Source of the DNA: CAUZIZ01 sp965222655
Lineage (GTDB): Bacteria > Acidobacteriota > UBA6911 > RPQK01 > JAJDTT01
Assembly (NCBI GenBank): GCA_965222655.1
Contig: CBDCUP010000020.1
Location: 186,001-250,000, forward strand
Direction: 5' to 3'
DNA: 64,000 nucleotides
Positions 34,360-44,005 of the stretch are shown one piece after another (position 1 is the first letter of the stretch; each line of letters starts with the position of its first letter). Both the position numbers and the translations under genes were made by a program. The notes under the pieces were generated by a model that saw only the letters and a program-made list of their open reading frames with translations, did not search any database and was not told where the DNA came from.

Positions 34360-35571
34360 GAGGTAGTCCCCTCCATCGCCGACTTGAGTAGACCGTTTCG
34401 GAGCTGTGCCTGTACATCGTGTCTCTGCCCAATCCACAACTCTGCCTCATTGATTCTTTGGACGACTTCAAGCGCGGCTGTCTGATTCGCAATCGGCGGG
34501 ACAGGTATCGTAATTCTGCGGATGTCCCCGAGGTAGAGGTGCGGCTGCGCTGAGCCAATTGAGTAGGCCAATATCTGTCGCTGCACGAACCTGCTGCGGA
34601 TCACTGCAAACCCGAACTGCGGGAGAACCTTCGACTTGTCAAAGCGAACGACTGCAAGGCTGCGATCTGTCGAGAATCGCTCCTCTTTACCAACAACCCC
34701 CGCCCGGCCGATTGTTGCTCCGACACACACGAGCAACACGTCACCGCGCCTGGGCTTGTAGCGCTTCAGCACACGTTCGTAGTCTCTAGGCGATAAGTAG
34801 GTGCAGCCCTCGAAGCTAACTTGGCCACTGCGGACATTGTTCACAACTACGTGCGGGATGCCCCTTTTCGACGCGCTCTGGAGGGTTGTGATCTCCATCA
34901 GTAATCAGCTCACAGCAATCTGAGAGGGGTAGCTCCGGCGAGCTTCCTGCCCCAGCCAAAGGTGACCCACTGTGGTCTAATGCCGCTTGTCCGCCGAAAT
35001 CCCCTACCTTGGACTCGAGGAATGCCTCGACACAGGCCTGAAGATGATGTCGTGTCGCGATCAGAGCCTCGCGCGCAGAATCCATCGCACCTAGCGCCTC
35101 CACAATTCGCTGCTGCTCCTCTAGCGCTGGCAGGGCGAACTTTTCCTTCGCGATATTCGACCAGTTGATCGTTGGTGAAAGTGACCCGGCTGAGTTGCGA
35201 AGAGCCGCCTGCCAAAACGGCTCCGTCTGCATGAAGAACGGTAGGAAGCCAGGCAACGCAACTTCAGGTCGGGCGCGAAGAACCATGGCGTGTGCCGAAC
35301 AAACGCCGTCGAAGTCCGCGACGGAAACCCTACGTAAGTACGCGTTTCGGCGACCAAAAATGATGTCCCCGGATTTGAAGAGCATCTTTGTTTTCTCGAC
35401 ATCTTGCGTAGAACCCCATCGCCAGATCTTCAGGGAGCCTGCGTCCAGGTGCGTAAGACCTACATATCGATCAAACCCAGAGGTCCGAGGATCTTCGACT
35501 CGATCCTTGATCTCAATCGCCATCTCGTCGAAGCGATGAGTCTCCCACTTCAATTTGGAGGACTCAGTCAT
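34356..35571 (-). pseudogene. hsdS: Type I restriction specificity subunit S, frameshifted
   Basis: The start MTESSKLKWETHRFDE at 35571 overlaps hsdM by eight bases. The first half contains one target-recognition domain (YVGLTHLDAGSLKI, then SGDIIFGRRNAYLRRVS and EEQQRIVEALGAMD). The frame breaks at 34863-34866, a G4 run after AAAA, between DHNPPERVEKG and IPHVVVNNVRSGQVSF. The second half (RGDVLLVCVGATIGRAGVV, VPPIANQTAALEVVQRI) ends with TGA in the hsdR ATGA overlap. The total is one base more than a multiple of three, consistent with one extra G. Without repair only a half-subunit is made. Confidence 0.83.
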
Positions 35572-37069
35572 TGCAAGCCTCCTTTGTCGACACGCTATCG
35601 AGCATGGCAAAGAGAGCGTTCATCTCCGACCAAAAGTTCATGCCCTCCTCTTCAAACGCAGCCCAGGCAGATCCCAGGTCAGCGTGCTCAGAATCATCCC
35701 CGTCTCCAAATGGACGTTGGATGTAGCGAGCGAGCGAAAGGCTGCCATCCAAAGCGAGGATGTCTTTGGTGTCGACTACTCGTGCGAATCCTTCTTGGTC
35801 TGCAAAGGCCATATATGCATCCGAGATCTTCTCCTGGTTCTCCGGACGCAAGAAGCTCGGTGATCGCTCTTGTGCTTCGTCAACGGCGTCGATGAAGAGT
35901 ACCTTTTCCTTGCGGCTCTCCGGTTTCGACGAACGGCAGAGAATTACGCACGCCTTCATTGGGGAATTGTAGAAGAGCCCACCTCCTAGGCCGAGGACGC
36001 ACTCAAGCAGGTCCTTCTCGACGAGCTTCTGCCTCATCTCGGCTTCTTCGTTCCGGAAGAGCACCCCATGCGGAAACAGGATCGCGCAGCGGCCCGTCTT
36101 CGGGTCCATACTCTTGAGGATGTGCTGGAAGAAGGCGTAGTCGGCGCGGCCCTGCGGCGGTGTGCCGAGGGAGTTGCGGCCCCACGGGTCACTCTGCCAC
36201 GCATCGCGGTTCCATTTCTTGATGGAATAGGGTGGATTGGCGAGGACCACATCGAAGGTCTTGAGCCGGTCGGCCTCGATCAGAGCGGGATCGTGCAGCG
36301 TATTGCCGCTGCGGATGTCAAAGTCGGAGACGCCATGCAGCACCAGATTCATGCGGGCGATGGCCGCGGTGATGTTGATGAGTTCCTGCCCGTAGAGGCC
36401 GATGGTGCGGGTGTCGCCACCGTTTCGCTTCACTTCGGCCAGGCACGAGATGAGCATGCCGCCGGTGCCGCAGGTCGGGTCGTAGATGGTCTCGCCCGCC
36501 TTGGGTTCGAGCATCTGTGCCATCAGGTGCACGAGCGTACGGTTGGTGTAGAACTCCTGCGCGGTGTGGCCGCTGTCGTCAGCGAACTGCTTGATGAGGT
36601 ACTCGTAGCCGTTGCCGAGCTCGTCCTCGGGCACGTTGGCGAGGCTCAGGGTGTGCTTCGAAAAGTGCTCGATGAGGTTCTTGAGCGTTTCGTCGGGCAT
36701 CTGGGCCTTGTCGGTCCAGGCGGCGCTACCGAAAACGCCCTGCAGCCGCTGTTGGTTGGCGGCCTCGATCACCTGGTAGGCGTTCAGCAGAGCCCGGCCG
36801 ACATCCCGTGAGGCATCGCGGGCGTCCTTCCAGTGCGCTCCTTCGGGAATGGTGAAGCGGTCGTTGGCCGTCGCTGTCGCGTAGCCCTCGTCCTCGGAGT
36901 CCTCGAAGGCTTCGCGGTAGTCCTCATCCCAGACATCCGACATCCGCTTGAAGAAGAGTAGCGGGAAGATGTACTGCTTATAGTCGCTGGCATCGATAAG
37001 CCCGCGCAGCAGCGTGGCCGCGCCCCAGAGGTAGGATTCGAGCTCCTTCTGCGAGAGGTGATCGCTCAT
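35564..37069 (-). CDS. hsdM: Type I restriction DNA adenine methyltransferase, intact copy
   Basis: A 501-residue HsdM. The N-terminal helical domain has SYLWGAATLLRGLIDASDYK and IFPLLFFKRMSDVWDE. The SAM-binding site is EFYTNRTLVHLM and YDPTCGTGGML; the catalytic motif is ANPPYSI. The start MSDHLSQKE at 37069 overlaps the stop of the upstream hsdM copy by ATGA. It should methylate adenine at the site chosen by HsdS, if a functional S is made. Confidence 0.93.
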   Translation of the reverse strand: MSDHLSQKELESYLWGAATLLRGLIDASDYKQYIFPLLFFKRMSDVWDEDYREAFEDSEDEGYATATANDRFTIPEGAHWKDARDASRDVGRALLNAYQVIEAANQQRLQGVFGSAAWTDKAQMPDETLKNLIEHFSKHTLSLANVPEDELGNGYEYLIKQFADDSGHTAQEFYTNRTLVHLMAQMLEPKAGETIYDPTCGTGGMLISCLAEVKRNGGDTRTIGLYGQELINITAAIARMNLVLHGVSDFDIRSGNTLHDPALIEADRLKTFDVVLANPPYSIKKWNRDAWQSDPWGRNSLGTPPQGRADYAFFQHILKSMDPKTGRCAILFPHGVLFRNEEAEMRQKLVEKDLLECVLGLGGGLFYNSPMKACVILCRSSKPESRKEKVLFIDAVDEAQERSPSFLRPENQEKISDAYMAFADQEGFARVVDTKDILALDGSLSLARYIQRPFGDGDDSEHADLGSAWAAFEEEGMNFWSEMNALFAMLDSVSTKEACND

Positions 37070-38565
37070 GCCAGCCACCCTCCATCGGTCAGCACTGTGC
37101 GGAGGTGGTCTTCGGCGGCGCGTGCTTCCTTGAGCGCTTCCTTGAACGCGGCGACGGCCTCGGGCAGCGGAGGAATGTCCTTCCTGAGGGGCGGCAGGAC
37201 GTAGCGGGAGATGCTAAGTGTCCAGCCTTCGTCCTTGATTTCATCGAGGGTGACCACCTTGACGCGGTCCTCGACATCCTCGAAGGCCCGGAACCAGTCG
37301 ACGATCTGCTCGCCGTGTTCAGGGTCGAGGAAGTTCTGGGCGCGGCCCTTCCGGAAGAGGCTCGAGGCATCGATGATGAGCACCTTGTTCTTCCGCTCGG
37401 CGGGTTTCTTGCGTCGGAGGATTACGACGCAGCCGGCGAGGCCGGTGCCATAGAAGAGATTCGGCGCGAGGCCGATGACCGCTTCGATCATGTCTTCTTT
37501 GAGCAGGGCCTCACGAATCTTGCCTTCGGCGCTCTTGCGGAAGAGTGCGCCTTGCGGCAGCACGACCGCCATGCGGCTGCTTCCTCCCTGGGCCATCGAC
37601 GCGATCATGTGCTGGACGAACGCTTAGTCGCCGTAGCCGTCCGGGGGCAGGCCGTACTGCGCTCGGCCCCAGGGGTCGTTCTCCCATACCTCGCGTCCCC
37701 ATTCCTTGAGCGAAAACGGTGGATTGGCGATCACGCAGTCGAAGGTGGCCAGGCCACCGGCCCCATCGGTGAAGGCAGGATTGCGGAGCGTATCCTCGCG
37801 GGCGATCTGGAAATCCTCGATTCCGTGAAGGACGAGGTTCATGCGGGCGACCGAGGAGGTCGTGAGGTTCTTCTCCTGGCCGTAGATCTTGCCGAAGAAG
37901 GTGCGCGGGTCGCCTCCGCCGCGCTTCACGTGGTCGATGGCGGCGAGCAGCATCCCGCCGGTGCCGCAGGCGGGGTCGTAAATTGACTCGCCCTCCTTGG
38001 GATCGAGGATCTCGGCCATCATCCGCACCACGCTACGGGGGGTGTAGAACTCGCCGGCCTTGTTGCGCCGGGTGACGTCAGCGAACTTGCCGACGAGATA
38101 CTCGTAGGCGTCGCCGAGGATGTCGGTGTCGACGGCGGTGTTGCCCAGCGAGATCGTCGAGAATCCTTCGATCAGGTCCTTGAGCAGCTCATCGGTGAAC
38201 TTCTCGCGGTTTCCCCAATCGGCAGTCCCGAACACCCTGTAGAGCGTATCCGGGTTGGCACGTTCAATCTCCTGCATGGCGTGCTTGAGCGCTGTTCCGA
38301 CGTTCTGGGCAGTGGCTCGGACGTCATTCCAATGGCACCCGTCGGGCAATTGAAACCGGTGGATCTCCTCGAAGTGTCCAGGATCAGCGTCCCCAAAGAG
38401 TTCGGCCGCTTCCGCCGTCTCTTCATCCCAACAGTCACTGATCCGTTTGAAGAACAGCAGGGGCAGGATGTAGCCCTTCCAGTCCGTCCGATCCACCGCA
38501 GAGCCGCGCAGGATGTTGGCGGCTTCCCAGAGGGTGGATTTGAGATCCTGGTGATTTGTCGCCAT
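37066..38565 (-). pseudogene. hsdM: Second type I DNA methyltransferase, interrupted by one nonsense codon
   Basis: The start MATNHQDLKSTLWEAANILR at 38565 leads through FYTPRSVVRMM, YDPACGTGGMLL and ANPPFSLKEWG, a complete SAM and catalytic core. At 37624-37626 the frame has TAA where the family has Tyr in DYAFVQHM. The same frame then continues through VVLPQGALFRKSAEGK to GGWLA at 37066. A single base change (TAT or TAC to TAA) explains it. The gene heads the operon hsdM-hsdM-hsdS-hsdR and is coupled to the next by ATGA. Confidence 0.88.
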
Positions 38566-38706
38566 TCGGCTCTTGGGTTGTTTCAGGGCATCCACACGGA
38601 TTGGCGATAACCCGCGCCGCTGAACGATTCCTGTTGCGGTCCGATCCTGAACCTAATCCGCGTACTCGGAACGGGCGGAATCTGCGGCGGCGGATTCATC
38701 GCCGTG

Positions 38707-39024
38707 TTAGGCCGATTTTCTCACACGAGTGGGGCTTCCGGACCACGTCCGGATCTTTTCCAACGTGTCGTGCAGAGCCTCCTCCGCCACCTCTGTATCG
38801 TATGCTGCCTGCGCTCGCAGCCAATATCCCTTCGAGAGACCAAAGAACTTGCACATGCGCAGATCCGTGTCTGCCGTAATGGAGCGCCTGCCAGCGACGA
38901 TCTCACCGATTCGCTGGGCAGGAACTGCGATCTCCTTGGCCAAGCGATACCGTGAAATGCCCATGGGCTTCAGAAACTCCTCAAACAACAGCTCTCCCGG
39001 TGTCACCGGTTTTAGCTTTGGCAT
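38707..39024 (-). CDS. higA: HigA-type antitoxin
   Basis: A 105-residue HTH protein: VTPGELLFEEFLKPMGISRY, RLAKEIAVPAQRIGEIVAGR, then ITADTDLRMCKFFGLSKGYW. This is the XRE-type fold of HigA/VapI addiction antidotes, with a C-terminal extension. It follows higB (39037-39315) by 12 bases in the toxin-first order typical of higBA. It probably represses the pair from an operator upstream of higB. Confidence 0.9.
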   Translation of the reverse strand: MPKLKPVTPGELLFEEFLKPMGISRYRLAKEIAVPAQRIGEIVAGRRSITADTDLRMCKFFGLSKGYWLRAQAAYDTEVAEEALHDTLEKIRTWSGSPTRVRKSA

Positions 39025-39036
39025 AGATCCTACTCC

Positions 39037-39315
39037 CTAGTGATAATCAACGATCTCCACATCTTTGGCACCTACAGTTGTCCAGCGGAAGCAGATGCGG
39101 AACTGATCGTTCACGCGGATGCTGTATTGGCCCGCCCGATCCCCCTTCAGCGCTTCAAGCCTGTTACCAGGCGGAACGCGAAGATCGTCGATGCGACCTG
39201 CGATTTGCAACTGCCGCAGCTTGCGCCGCGCTACTTTCTCAACCTTCTGAAACCGTCTGACCCTGTTCCCGACTGCAAGTGCCTCGGTGTCAGCATCCTT
39301 GAACGAGACGATCAC
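39037..39315 (-). CDS. higB: HigB-type toxin (RelE superfamily)
   Basis: A 92-residue HigB: MIVSFKDADTEALAVGNRV, then RRKLRQLQIAGRIDDLRVPP and the conserved NDQFRICFRW near the end, closing with VEIVDYH. HigB cleaves mRNA on the ribosome. It looks intact and is followed by its antitoxin. Confidence 0.9.
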   Translation of the reverse strand: MIVSFKDADTEALAVGNRVRRFQKVEKVARRKLRQLQIAGRIDDLRVPPGNRLEALKGDRAGQYSIRVNDQFRICFRWTTVGAKDVEIVDYH

Positions 39316-39545
39316 CCAAGAATGGTAATGCAGCGCGTCATTAACGTCAAACGTGATGCGCTGGGTTTTCGCTTTCGAGGAGATCCAGATAGCTCGGGAT
39401 CACTGTCAGAACCGCTGCTTAATCGTGGATCTGGCTGGCCGACAGCTCAGTTGTTGCAACGCCGGTGCGAGTATAGAACCGCAGGCACGCTATCTATAAC
39501 CGTGCCCGCACCGCGCGGTTGTTGGACGGCAAATCCACAGCCCAG
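39316..39545. other. Intergenic region between two HigBA-like modules
   Basis: About 230 bp. Nothing recognisable except the promoter region expected for higB, reading leftwards. Confidence 0.4.
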
Positions 39546-39833
39546 CTAGGCCGCTGACACTGTAACCTTGACACCCAGGCTATGTAGCACCTTCAATACG
39601 GTGTCATAGCGCGGCTTGGCTCCTGGAGCCATCGCCTTATATAGACTTTCGCGGCCCAAGCCAGTGCTCTCCGCTATAGCCGTCATGCCACGAGCTTTCG
39701 CAACGTTGCCTACTGCAGCGAGAAAAACATCAGGATTGTCGTCCTCTAAGGCTGCGGTCAAATACTCTGCAATAACCTTCTCGTCGTCGAGAAACGCACT
39801 CGGATCAAATTCTGTTACTTTGGCCATGGTCAT
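39546..39833 (-). CDS. HTH antitoxin of a second HigBA-like module
   Basis: A 95-residue protein (MTMAKVTEFDPSAFLDDEKV) with an XRE-like helix-turn-helix (VAKARGMTAIAESTGLGRES and LYKAMAPGAKPRYDTVLKVL), as in the DUF/HigA2 addiction antidote family. The ATG at 39833 shares its A with the toxin stop (TGATG), which decides the start and indicates coupling. Confidence 0.87.
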   Translation of the reverse strand: MTMAKVTEFDPSAFLDDEKVIAEYLTAALEDDNPDVFLAAVGNVAKARGMTAIAESTGLGRESLYKAMAPGAKPRYDTVLKVLHSLGVKVTVSAA

Positions 39834-40129
39834 CAGTCCTCGATTTCTTTGGCAAGCTGCTTGGCACGCCTGATATCCGTGCTTTGGCTGGACTTCGAGC
39901 CTCCACAAAGAAGGATGAGAAGAATCTTCTCTCGTTGGACGAAATAGACTCTATAGCCCCCTCCGGTGTGGATTCGCATCTCGCGGACTCCGGAACCTAC
40001 CGCCTTACAGTCGCCCAAACCACCCAGCCGCGCAGACTCCAACCTCGCGAGAATGCGAGCTTTTGATCTTGCGTCGCGCAGCCTTCTTAACCATCTGGCG
40101 AACGTGTCTGTTTGCTGAAGTTGGTACAC
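39833..40129 (-). CDS. RelE/HigB-like toxin of a second module
   Basis: A toxin of about 98 residues: VYQLQQTDTFARWLRRLRDA, RSKARILARLESARLGGLGD, VREMRIHTGGGYRVYFVQRE, and LLLCGGSKSSQSTDI-like tail. This is the phage-derived Gp49/HigB-like killer family. Either GTG at 40129 or an ATG at 40159 could start it; the GTG matches family length. The C-terminal Arg-Tyr core is intact. Confidence 0.83.
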   Translation of the reverse strand: MYQLQQTDTFARWLRRLRDARSKARILARLESARLGGLGDCKAVGSGVREMRIHTGGGYRVYFVQREKILLILLCGGSKSSQSTDIRRAKQLAKEIED

Positions 40130-40159
40130 CCACAAATCGTATCCGTTCAGATACATCAA

Positions 40160-40430
40160 GTCAAACGGACTAGCTGGAGATCGCCTACCTCTTCACCTTC
40201 ACCGACGGTGAGATGGGATGATCAAGAATTACTCAGCCGACGCGAAATCCACAGGGAGATCGCTGTAAGGCGGTAGATTCCCACATGGACCAGGTGGTGC
40301 TGCGGGGGGGGGCATGTCGAGAAGAGATGGTATGTCAGGTTGCCGGGAATTCGCATATTATGCGAAAAACAGCTGCGCCCATCCAACATAGTTTTGGTCG
40401 CGCAGTGTCCTGACGCAGGCCCTTCTGAGC
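40160..40430. other. Intergenic region
   Basis: About 270 bp with a run of nine G at 40304-40312. No gene seen; the MBL-fold gene may begin within its right edge. Confidence 0.4.
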
Positions 40431-41366
40431 TTGGAGGCTTTTGGGGATGGGGGACAGGGGAGGGGCTCGTCCTCGCCGGTTTGCAGTCCGGCTGGTTTTT
40501 CGTCTCTGTATGAGATCCACTACATCAATGTCCAGCAGGGGAGTTCGATTCTGGTGATCGGACCCGATGGCACTACCGTGCTCATGGAGGCTGGAGACAA
40601 TGGGAAGGGGTTGGGTGAAGTGGTCCCCTACCTTGAAAGTATTGGACTCGTTCCTCCGGACGGATTGGATTACACCATCGCCGGGCATCTCCATGCCGAC
40701 CATGTGGGCGGGTTGGATGAAGTGATCGAGGCCGGCTATGACGTTCGCGTGAAGAATTACTTCAATGGCAGCTCCCATCCTACCCTTACCGCGGCAGACT
40801 ACAAGGCGGCCTGTGCTACCACCACGGCAGGCGGACCGGAGAAGGTTCCGCTGGGCCAGGTGATCGGTCTGGGAGGTGGAACTAGGCTCACCGTCGTGGC
40901 CGTGGCGGGGGAGGTGATCGGCTTCGGGCACGTCCAGGGTGCTGAGAACAACGAGAACGATCTGTCGGTGGCAGCGCTGATCCGGTTTGGATCTTTCGAC
41001 TATCTCTGGGCGAGTGACCTGGGCGGTGGAGACGAGAATGAAGCCTGTACCGGGAGGTCCACCAATCAGGTCAACCTTGAGACTCTGCTGGCCCAGGCGC
41101 TGACTTCGGGCGGGACGGCTCCGGTGCTCTCCGCCGACGGCGTCGATGTCCTGCACGTGAATCACCATGGCAGTGAATCGTCCACGAACAGCGACTGGAT
41201 GAATCTGCTCCGGCCTGAGGTGGCGATCATCTCTGTGGGTGCGGGACAGGGTGGCAATTTCCATCATCCTCGTAAGGCGGTGGTTGAGAATGTCCTGGGA
41301 GCGCTGGCTGAGGCTGGAGCTGCGCTCGCGGGAAGGTCAGGAGATCGCCAGCAGCAGCCCACCTGA
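40431..41366 (+). CDS. Metallo-beta-lactamase-fold hydrolase, ComEC-like
   Basis: About 311 residues with the MBL fold: IHYINVQQGSSILVIGPDG, then the metal motif GHLHADHVGGLDEV, a later Asp in YLWASDLGGGD and His pair in LHVNHHGSESSTNSDW. The HHGS form is that of ComEC/Rec2-type MBL domains and their secreted stand-alone relatives. The start is uncertain: TTG at 40431 is the first usable codon after a stop at 40389, and no signal peptide is visible, so the 5' end may be truncated. The C-terminus is also abrupt. Substrate unknown. Confidence 0.75.
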   Translation: MEAFGDGGQGRGSSSPVCSPAGFSSLYEIHYINVQQGSSILVIGPDGTTVLMEAGDNGKGLGEVVPYLESIGLVPPDGLDYTIAGHLHADHVGGLDEVIEAGYDVRVKNYFNGSSHPTLTAADYKAACATTTAGGPEKVPLGQVIGLGGGTRLTVVAVAGEVIGFGHVQGAENNENDLSVAALIRFGSFDYLWASDLGGGDENEACTGRSTNQVNLETLLAQALTSGGTAPVLSADGVDVLHVNHHGSESSTNSDWMNLLRPEVAIISVGAGQGGNFHHPRKAVVENVLGALAEAGAALAGRSGDRQQQPT

Positions 41367-42113
41367 TTTCGCAGCCGGTGCTCATCTGGCGCGATTCATC
41401 GACGAGCTCTTTCCCAACGTGGACAGCCGCGATCTGGACGGCACGCTGGTGGTCCGTGTGGAAAGCGGGAAAGTGGCGGCGACCGTCCTGGTGCTGGGTC
41501 CGGAGACGGGGCAGTTTTCGAGCCTTCCTGTGATCCCCTTGTAGTGAGTCGAGCTGGCTGGATCCAGTTTTGTCTCGAAGAGAGAAGCTTGATTGAGGTT
41601 TGCAAAGAGTCCGTGAATTCCCGTTTTCAAGGGAGCGCTGTGGTTCCTCGGACCGGACCCTGGCTGAAGCCTTCATTCGAGAAGCCCGCTGAAGCGGGCT
41701 CGCCCGTCATGTCGCGCCGATTCCCGGCCCTGAAGGACCGGTCTAATACGCTTCGCGCCAGGCCGCTGAAGCAGCCTCGGGAAGGGCCAAGCTCCAGCAA
41801 ACACCATCAGCGCTTTCCTATCGGATCTTTTCCAACGTGTGCCCGTCGTCAGGACGCACTTGACCAGATGATTCCTTAGCGTAAGTTCAGTACACCCAGG
41901 AGGACGAGGAGCTGAGCTACCTCGAGGAAGGCCGCATCCCACGCCGCCCAGCTAGCGGCCTGGAGACCGCCGCCACGTCCTAGAACCAAAATCCCAGAAG
42001 GGCCACACTCCAGGATTTGGTGAGTAGAGGTGTCGTCAGAACTCCCCTACTATTACGAAAGTCGTAGGGCGAGGATATGGTCAGATTGAGGGGTAGGATG
42101 GTTTACACGCAAT
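41367..42113. other. Gene remnants and hairpins
   Basis: No intact gene. Up to 41544 on the plus strand there is the end of an unrelated secreted protein (HLARFIDELFPNVDSRDLDG, TLVVRVESGKVAATVLVLGP, stop at 41542). At about 41680 is a small GC hairpin (AGCCCGCTGAAGCGGGCT). At 41925-41982 is half of a GTGG-family palindrome (GCGGCCTGGAGACCGCCGCC). The region looks like a scar of past rearrangement. Confidence 0.5.
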
Positions 42114-42515
42114 CTACTGCCTCACCGTCCGGAGGGGCCGGACTCCCTTGATCCGTTTGAAATCTTCATCGTCATGAAGCAGAATGCCGTTCTGCTCGAT
42201 TACCATCTGGGCGATCAGGCAATCTTGGGTCGATCGGATCGTGATGCCCAGGCGTCGGCGTGCGAGGAAGATACGGGAGGCTTCTGCGCACGAAGACCAT
42301 GATGCCTTGGGATAGAGGATGCGCTGGGTGTCGAGATAGGAAAGCAGTAGCCCCCACTCCCTGGAATCTTTCGCGCCTTGAAGCACCTCCTGGCAGCAGA
42401 TCGCCGGTAGCACGAAGGGAGTACCCTGATCCTCCATCTGCCGGAGCCGTTCAGCGGCAGCCGGAGCCGTTCCTCGAAGGAAGTCCACCAGCACCGAGGT
42501 GTCCAGCACGATCAA
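42114..42515 (-). CDS. vapC: VapC-type PIN-domain toxin
   Basis: A 133-residue PIN domain: MIVLDTSVLVDFLRGTAPAA, CQEVLQGAKD, ITIRSTQDCLIAQMVIEQ and LHDDEDFKRI carry the conserved acidic residues. It overlaps its antitoxin by ATGA (42512-42515). It looks intact. Confidence 0.9.
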   Translation of the reverse strand: MIVLDTSVLVDFLRGTAPAAAERLRQMEDQGTPFVLPAICCQEVLQGAKDSREWGLLLSYLDTQRILYPKASWSSCAEASRIFLARRRLGITIRSTQDCLIAQMVIEQNGILLHDDEDFKRIKGVRPLRTVRQ

Positions 42516-42715
42516 GAGGAATCTCTCCGCAACTCCTTGTGGTCGTAGCCGGGCGCGAATTGGATCTTTCCGCTGATCTCAAGAAGGCTCTTGCGTTTCT
42601 GACTTTCGATCAAAACCCGAAGGGCCTCGTTCACCAACTCTTGCTTGGTCTTGATCCCGGTCAGCTTCCGAGCCTCTTCCACCAGATCATCGTCTAGAAA
42701 AACGTTCGTTCTCAT
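42512..42715 (-). CDS. vapB: VapB-type antitoxin
   Basis: A 67-residue antitoxin: MRTNVFLDDDLVEEARKLTG and IKTKQELVNEALRVLIESQK, a type II VapB RHH fold, followed by a short tail. First gene of the pair; ATGA overlap with the toxin. Confidence 0.9.
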   Translation of the reverse strand: MRTNVFLDDDLVEEARKLTGIKTKQELVNEALRVLIESQKRKSLLEISGKIQFAPGYDHKELRRDSS

Positions 42716-42938
42716 ACACTACCTGATTACTCTAGGATACACATGCTGTTACACCCCGGACAAATCCTACTTTAACGCCCGTATGTCGCTCTCGACTCGC
42801 GACCAGATCAGTGAGATCATGGGTTAGCAACGGCCGCTGGGAGAGTCCCGATCCAGGATAGAAGCGGTGGGAGCGGTACCGGCTTACTTCGCCTGTCCGC
42901 ACGCCGCCAGCGAAGGCGGCTGCTCGACCGTGAAGACA

Positions 42939-43889
42939 ATGTCGAACCCAACATCCCGGGGGCAGGGGGTGCTCGAGCAGTCCGGTCGATGGGTCTCGTC
43001 TGTCGCGATCCTTGGAATGATTCTATTGACCGCTCTATTTCAGGGCTGTGGCGAGAATCCGGGTGCCGACCCCGTGGCTGAGAATCCGACTGCCCCGCCG
43101 ACGGAGCTGTCGCCGCAGCGACTTTCCATCCGCGTCGCCCAGGTCAAGATCGTTCCCGAGAAGGGTAAGCTCGACCTGAACCATCACGCCCTGATGGACG
43201 TCCTCGGAGCCATCGAGCACGAGCAGGGAGTCGACGTCGTCGTTACCCCCGAGTGCTTTCTCGATGGCTACGTGTCCACCGAGAAATCCGTGCGCAAGGA
43301 GGACATGCTTCGATATGCGATCGACCCGGAAACCTCACAGTACACGCGTGCCGTCGCCGAGTGGACGCGGCGCAATCGGATCTGGTTGATCTACGGCTGT
43401 ACGCGCAGGGTGGGCGACGTGGCCTACAATTCGGCGCTCATCTTCAACCGCGAGGGAAGACTCGTCGGCTCCTACGACAAGCTGCATCTCCAGAGCCACG
43501 ATCACAAGTACACGCCCGGCGGACATCTTGACGTCTTCGATTCGGACTTCGGGAAGTTCGGGGTCATGATCTGCGCCGACCGGCGCTGGCCCGAGACAAC
43601 GAGAACACTGGCTATGAAGGGCGCGCGGGTCGTATTCAATCCCACCTACGGATTCCACAACGACCTCAACCGCGCCATGATGCGCACGCGCGCCTATGAA
43701 AATGGCATCTTCATCGCCTTCACCCATCCCTCCCAGGCACTGGTAACAGGACCGGACGGAAAGGTCGAACAGGACACCAGCGACGAGAAGCAGCGCTTTG
43801 CCATCACCACGATCGACCTGGGCCAGGTGCCCTCGCCGGGTGAGAACAGACACATCCCGGATCGCAGACCCGAGGTCTACACCCACTGA
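42939..43889 (+). CDS. Carbon-nitrogen hydrolase (nitrilase superfamily) lipoprotein
   Basis: About 316 residues. The N-terminus is a lipoprotein signal (VAILGMILLTALFQGCGENP). The nitrilase triad is complete: Glu in VTPECFLDGY, Lys in YDKLHLQSH, Cys in MICADRRWPE. The family cleaves amides, carbamoyls or nitriles. A membrane-anchored member suggests a periplasmic amidase or a glycan- or peptide-modifying role. The upstream GTG (VKTMSNPTS) is an alternative start. No partner genes adjoin it. Confidence 0.88.
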   Translation: MSNPTSRGQGVLEQSGRWVSSVAILGMILLTALFQGCGENPGADPVAENPTAPPTELSPQRLSIRVAQVKIVPEKGKLDLNHHALMDVLGAIEHEQGVDVVVTPECFLDGYVSTEKSVRKEDMLRYAIDPETSQYTRAVAEWTRRNRIWLIYGCTRRVGDVAYNSALIFNREGRLVGSYDKLHLQSHDHKYTPGGHLDVFDSDFGKFGVMICADRRWPETTRTLAMKGARVVFNPTYGFHNDLNRAMMRTRAYENGIFIAFTHPSQALVTGPDGKVEQDTSDEKQRFAITTIDLGQVPSPGENRHIPDRRPEVYTH

Positions 43890-44005
43890 CCCCCGACGGC
43901 CGAGTGTCTGTGCTCTAGAATCGCGGCGCACACTCCTTCGGCCGTCATCCCGGCGGGCACTTCCTCTAACGAGGTGCGGGATCTGGTCTCAGAATGGTCC
44001 AGACG

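Noticed and set aside
37624..37626. Stop-codon recoding (TAA read as Tyr)
   Set aside because: Other broken genes have different stops (TAG, TAA) at unrelated residues, and intact genes end normally at all three stops, so a simple nonsense mutation is more likely.
40335..41267. Open frame of 310 codons on the minus strand
   Set aside because: Antisense to the MBL-fold gene, which shows HLHADH and HHGS motifs; the antisense product has no recognisable features.
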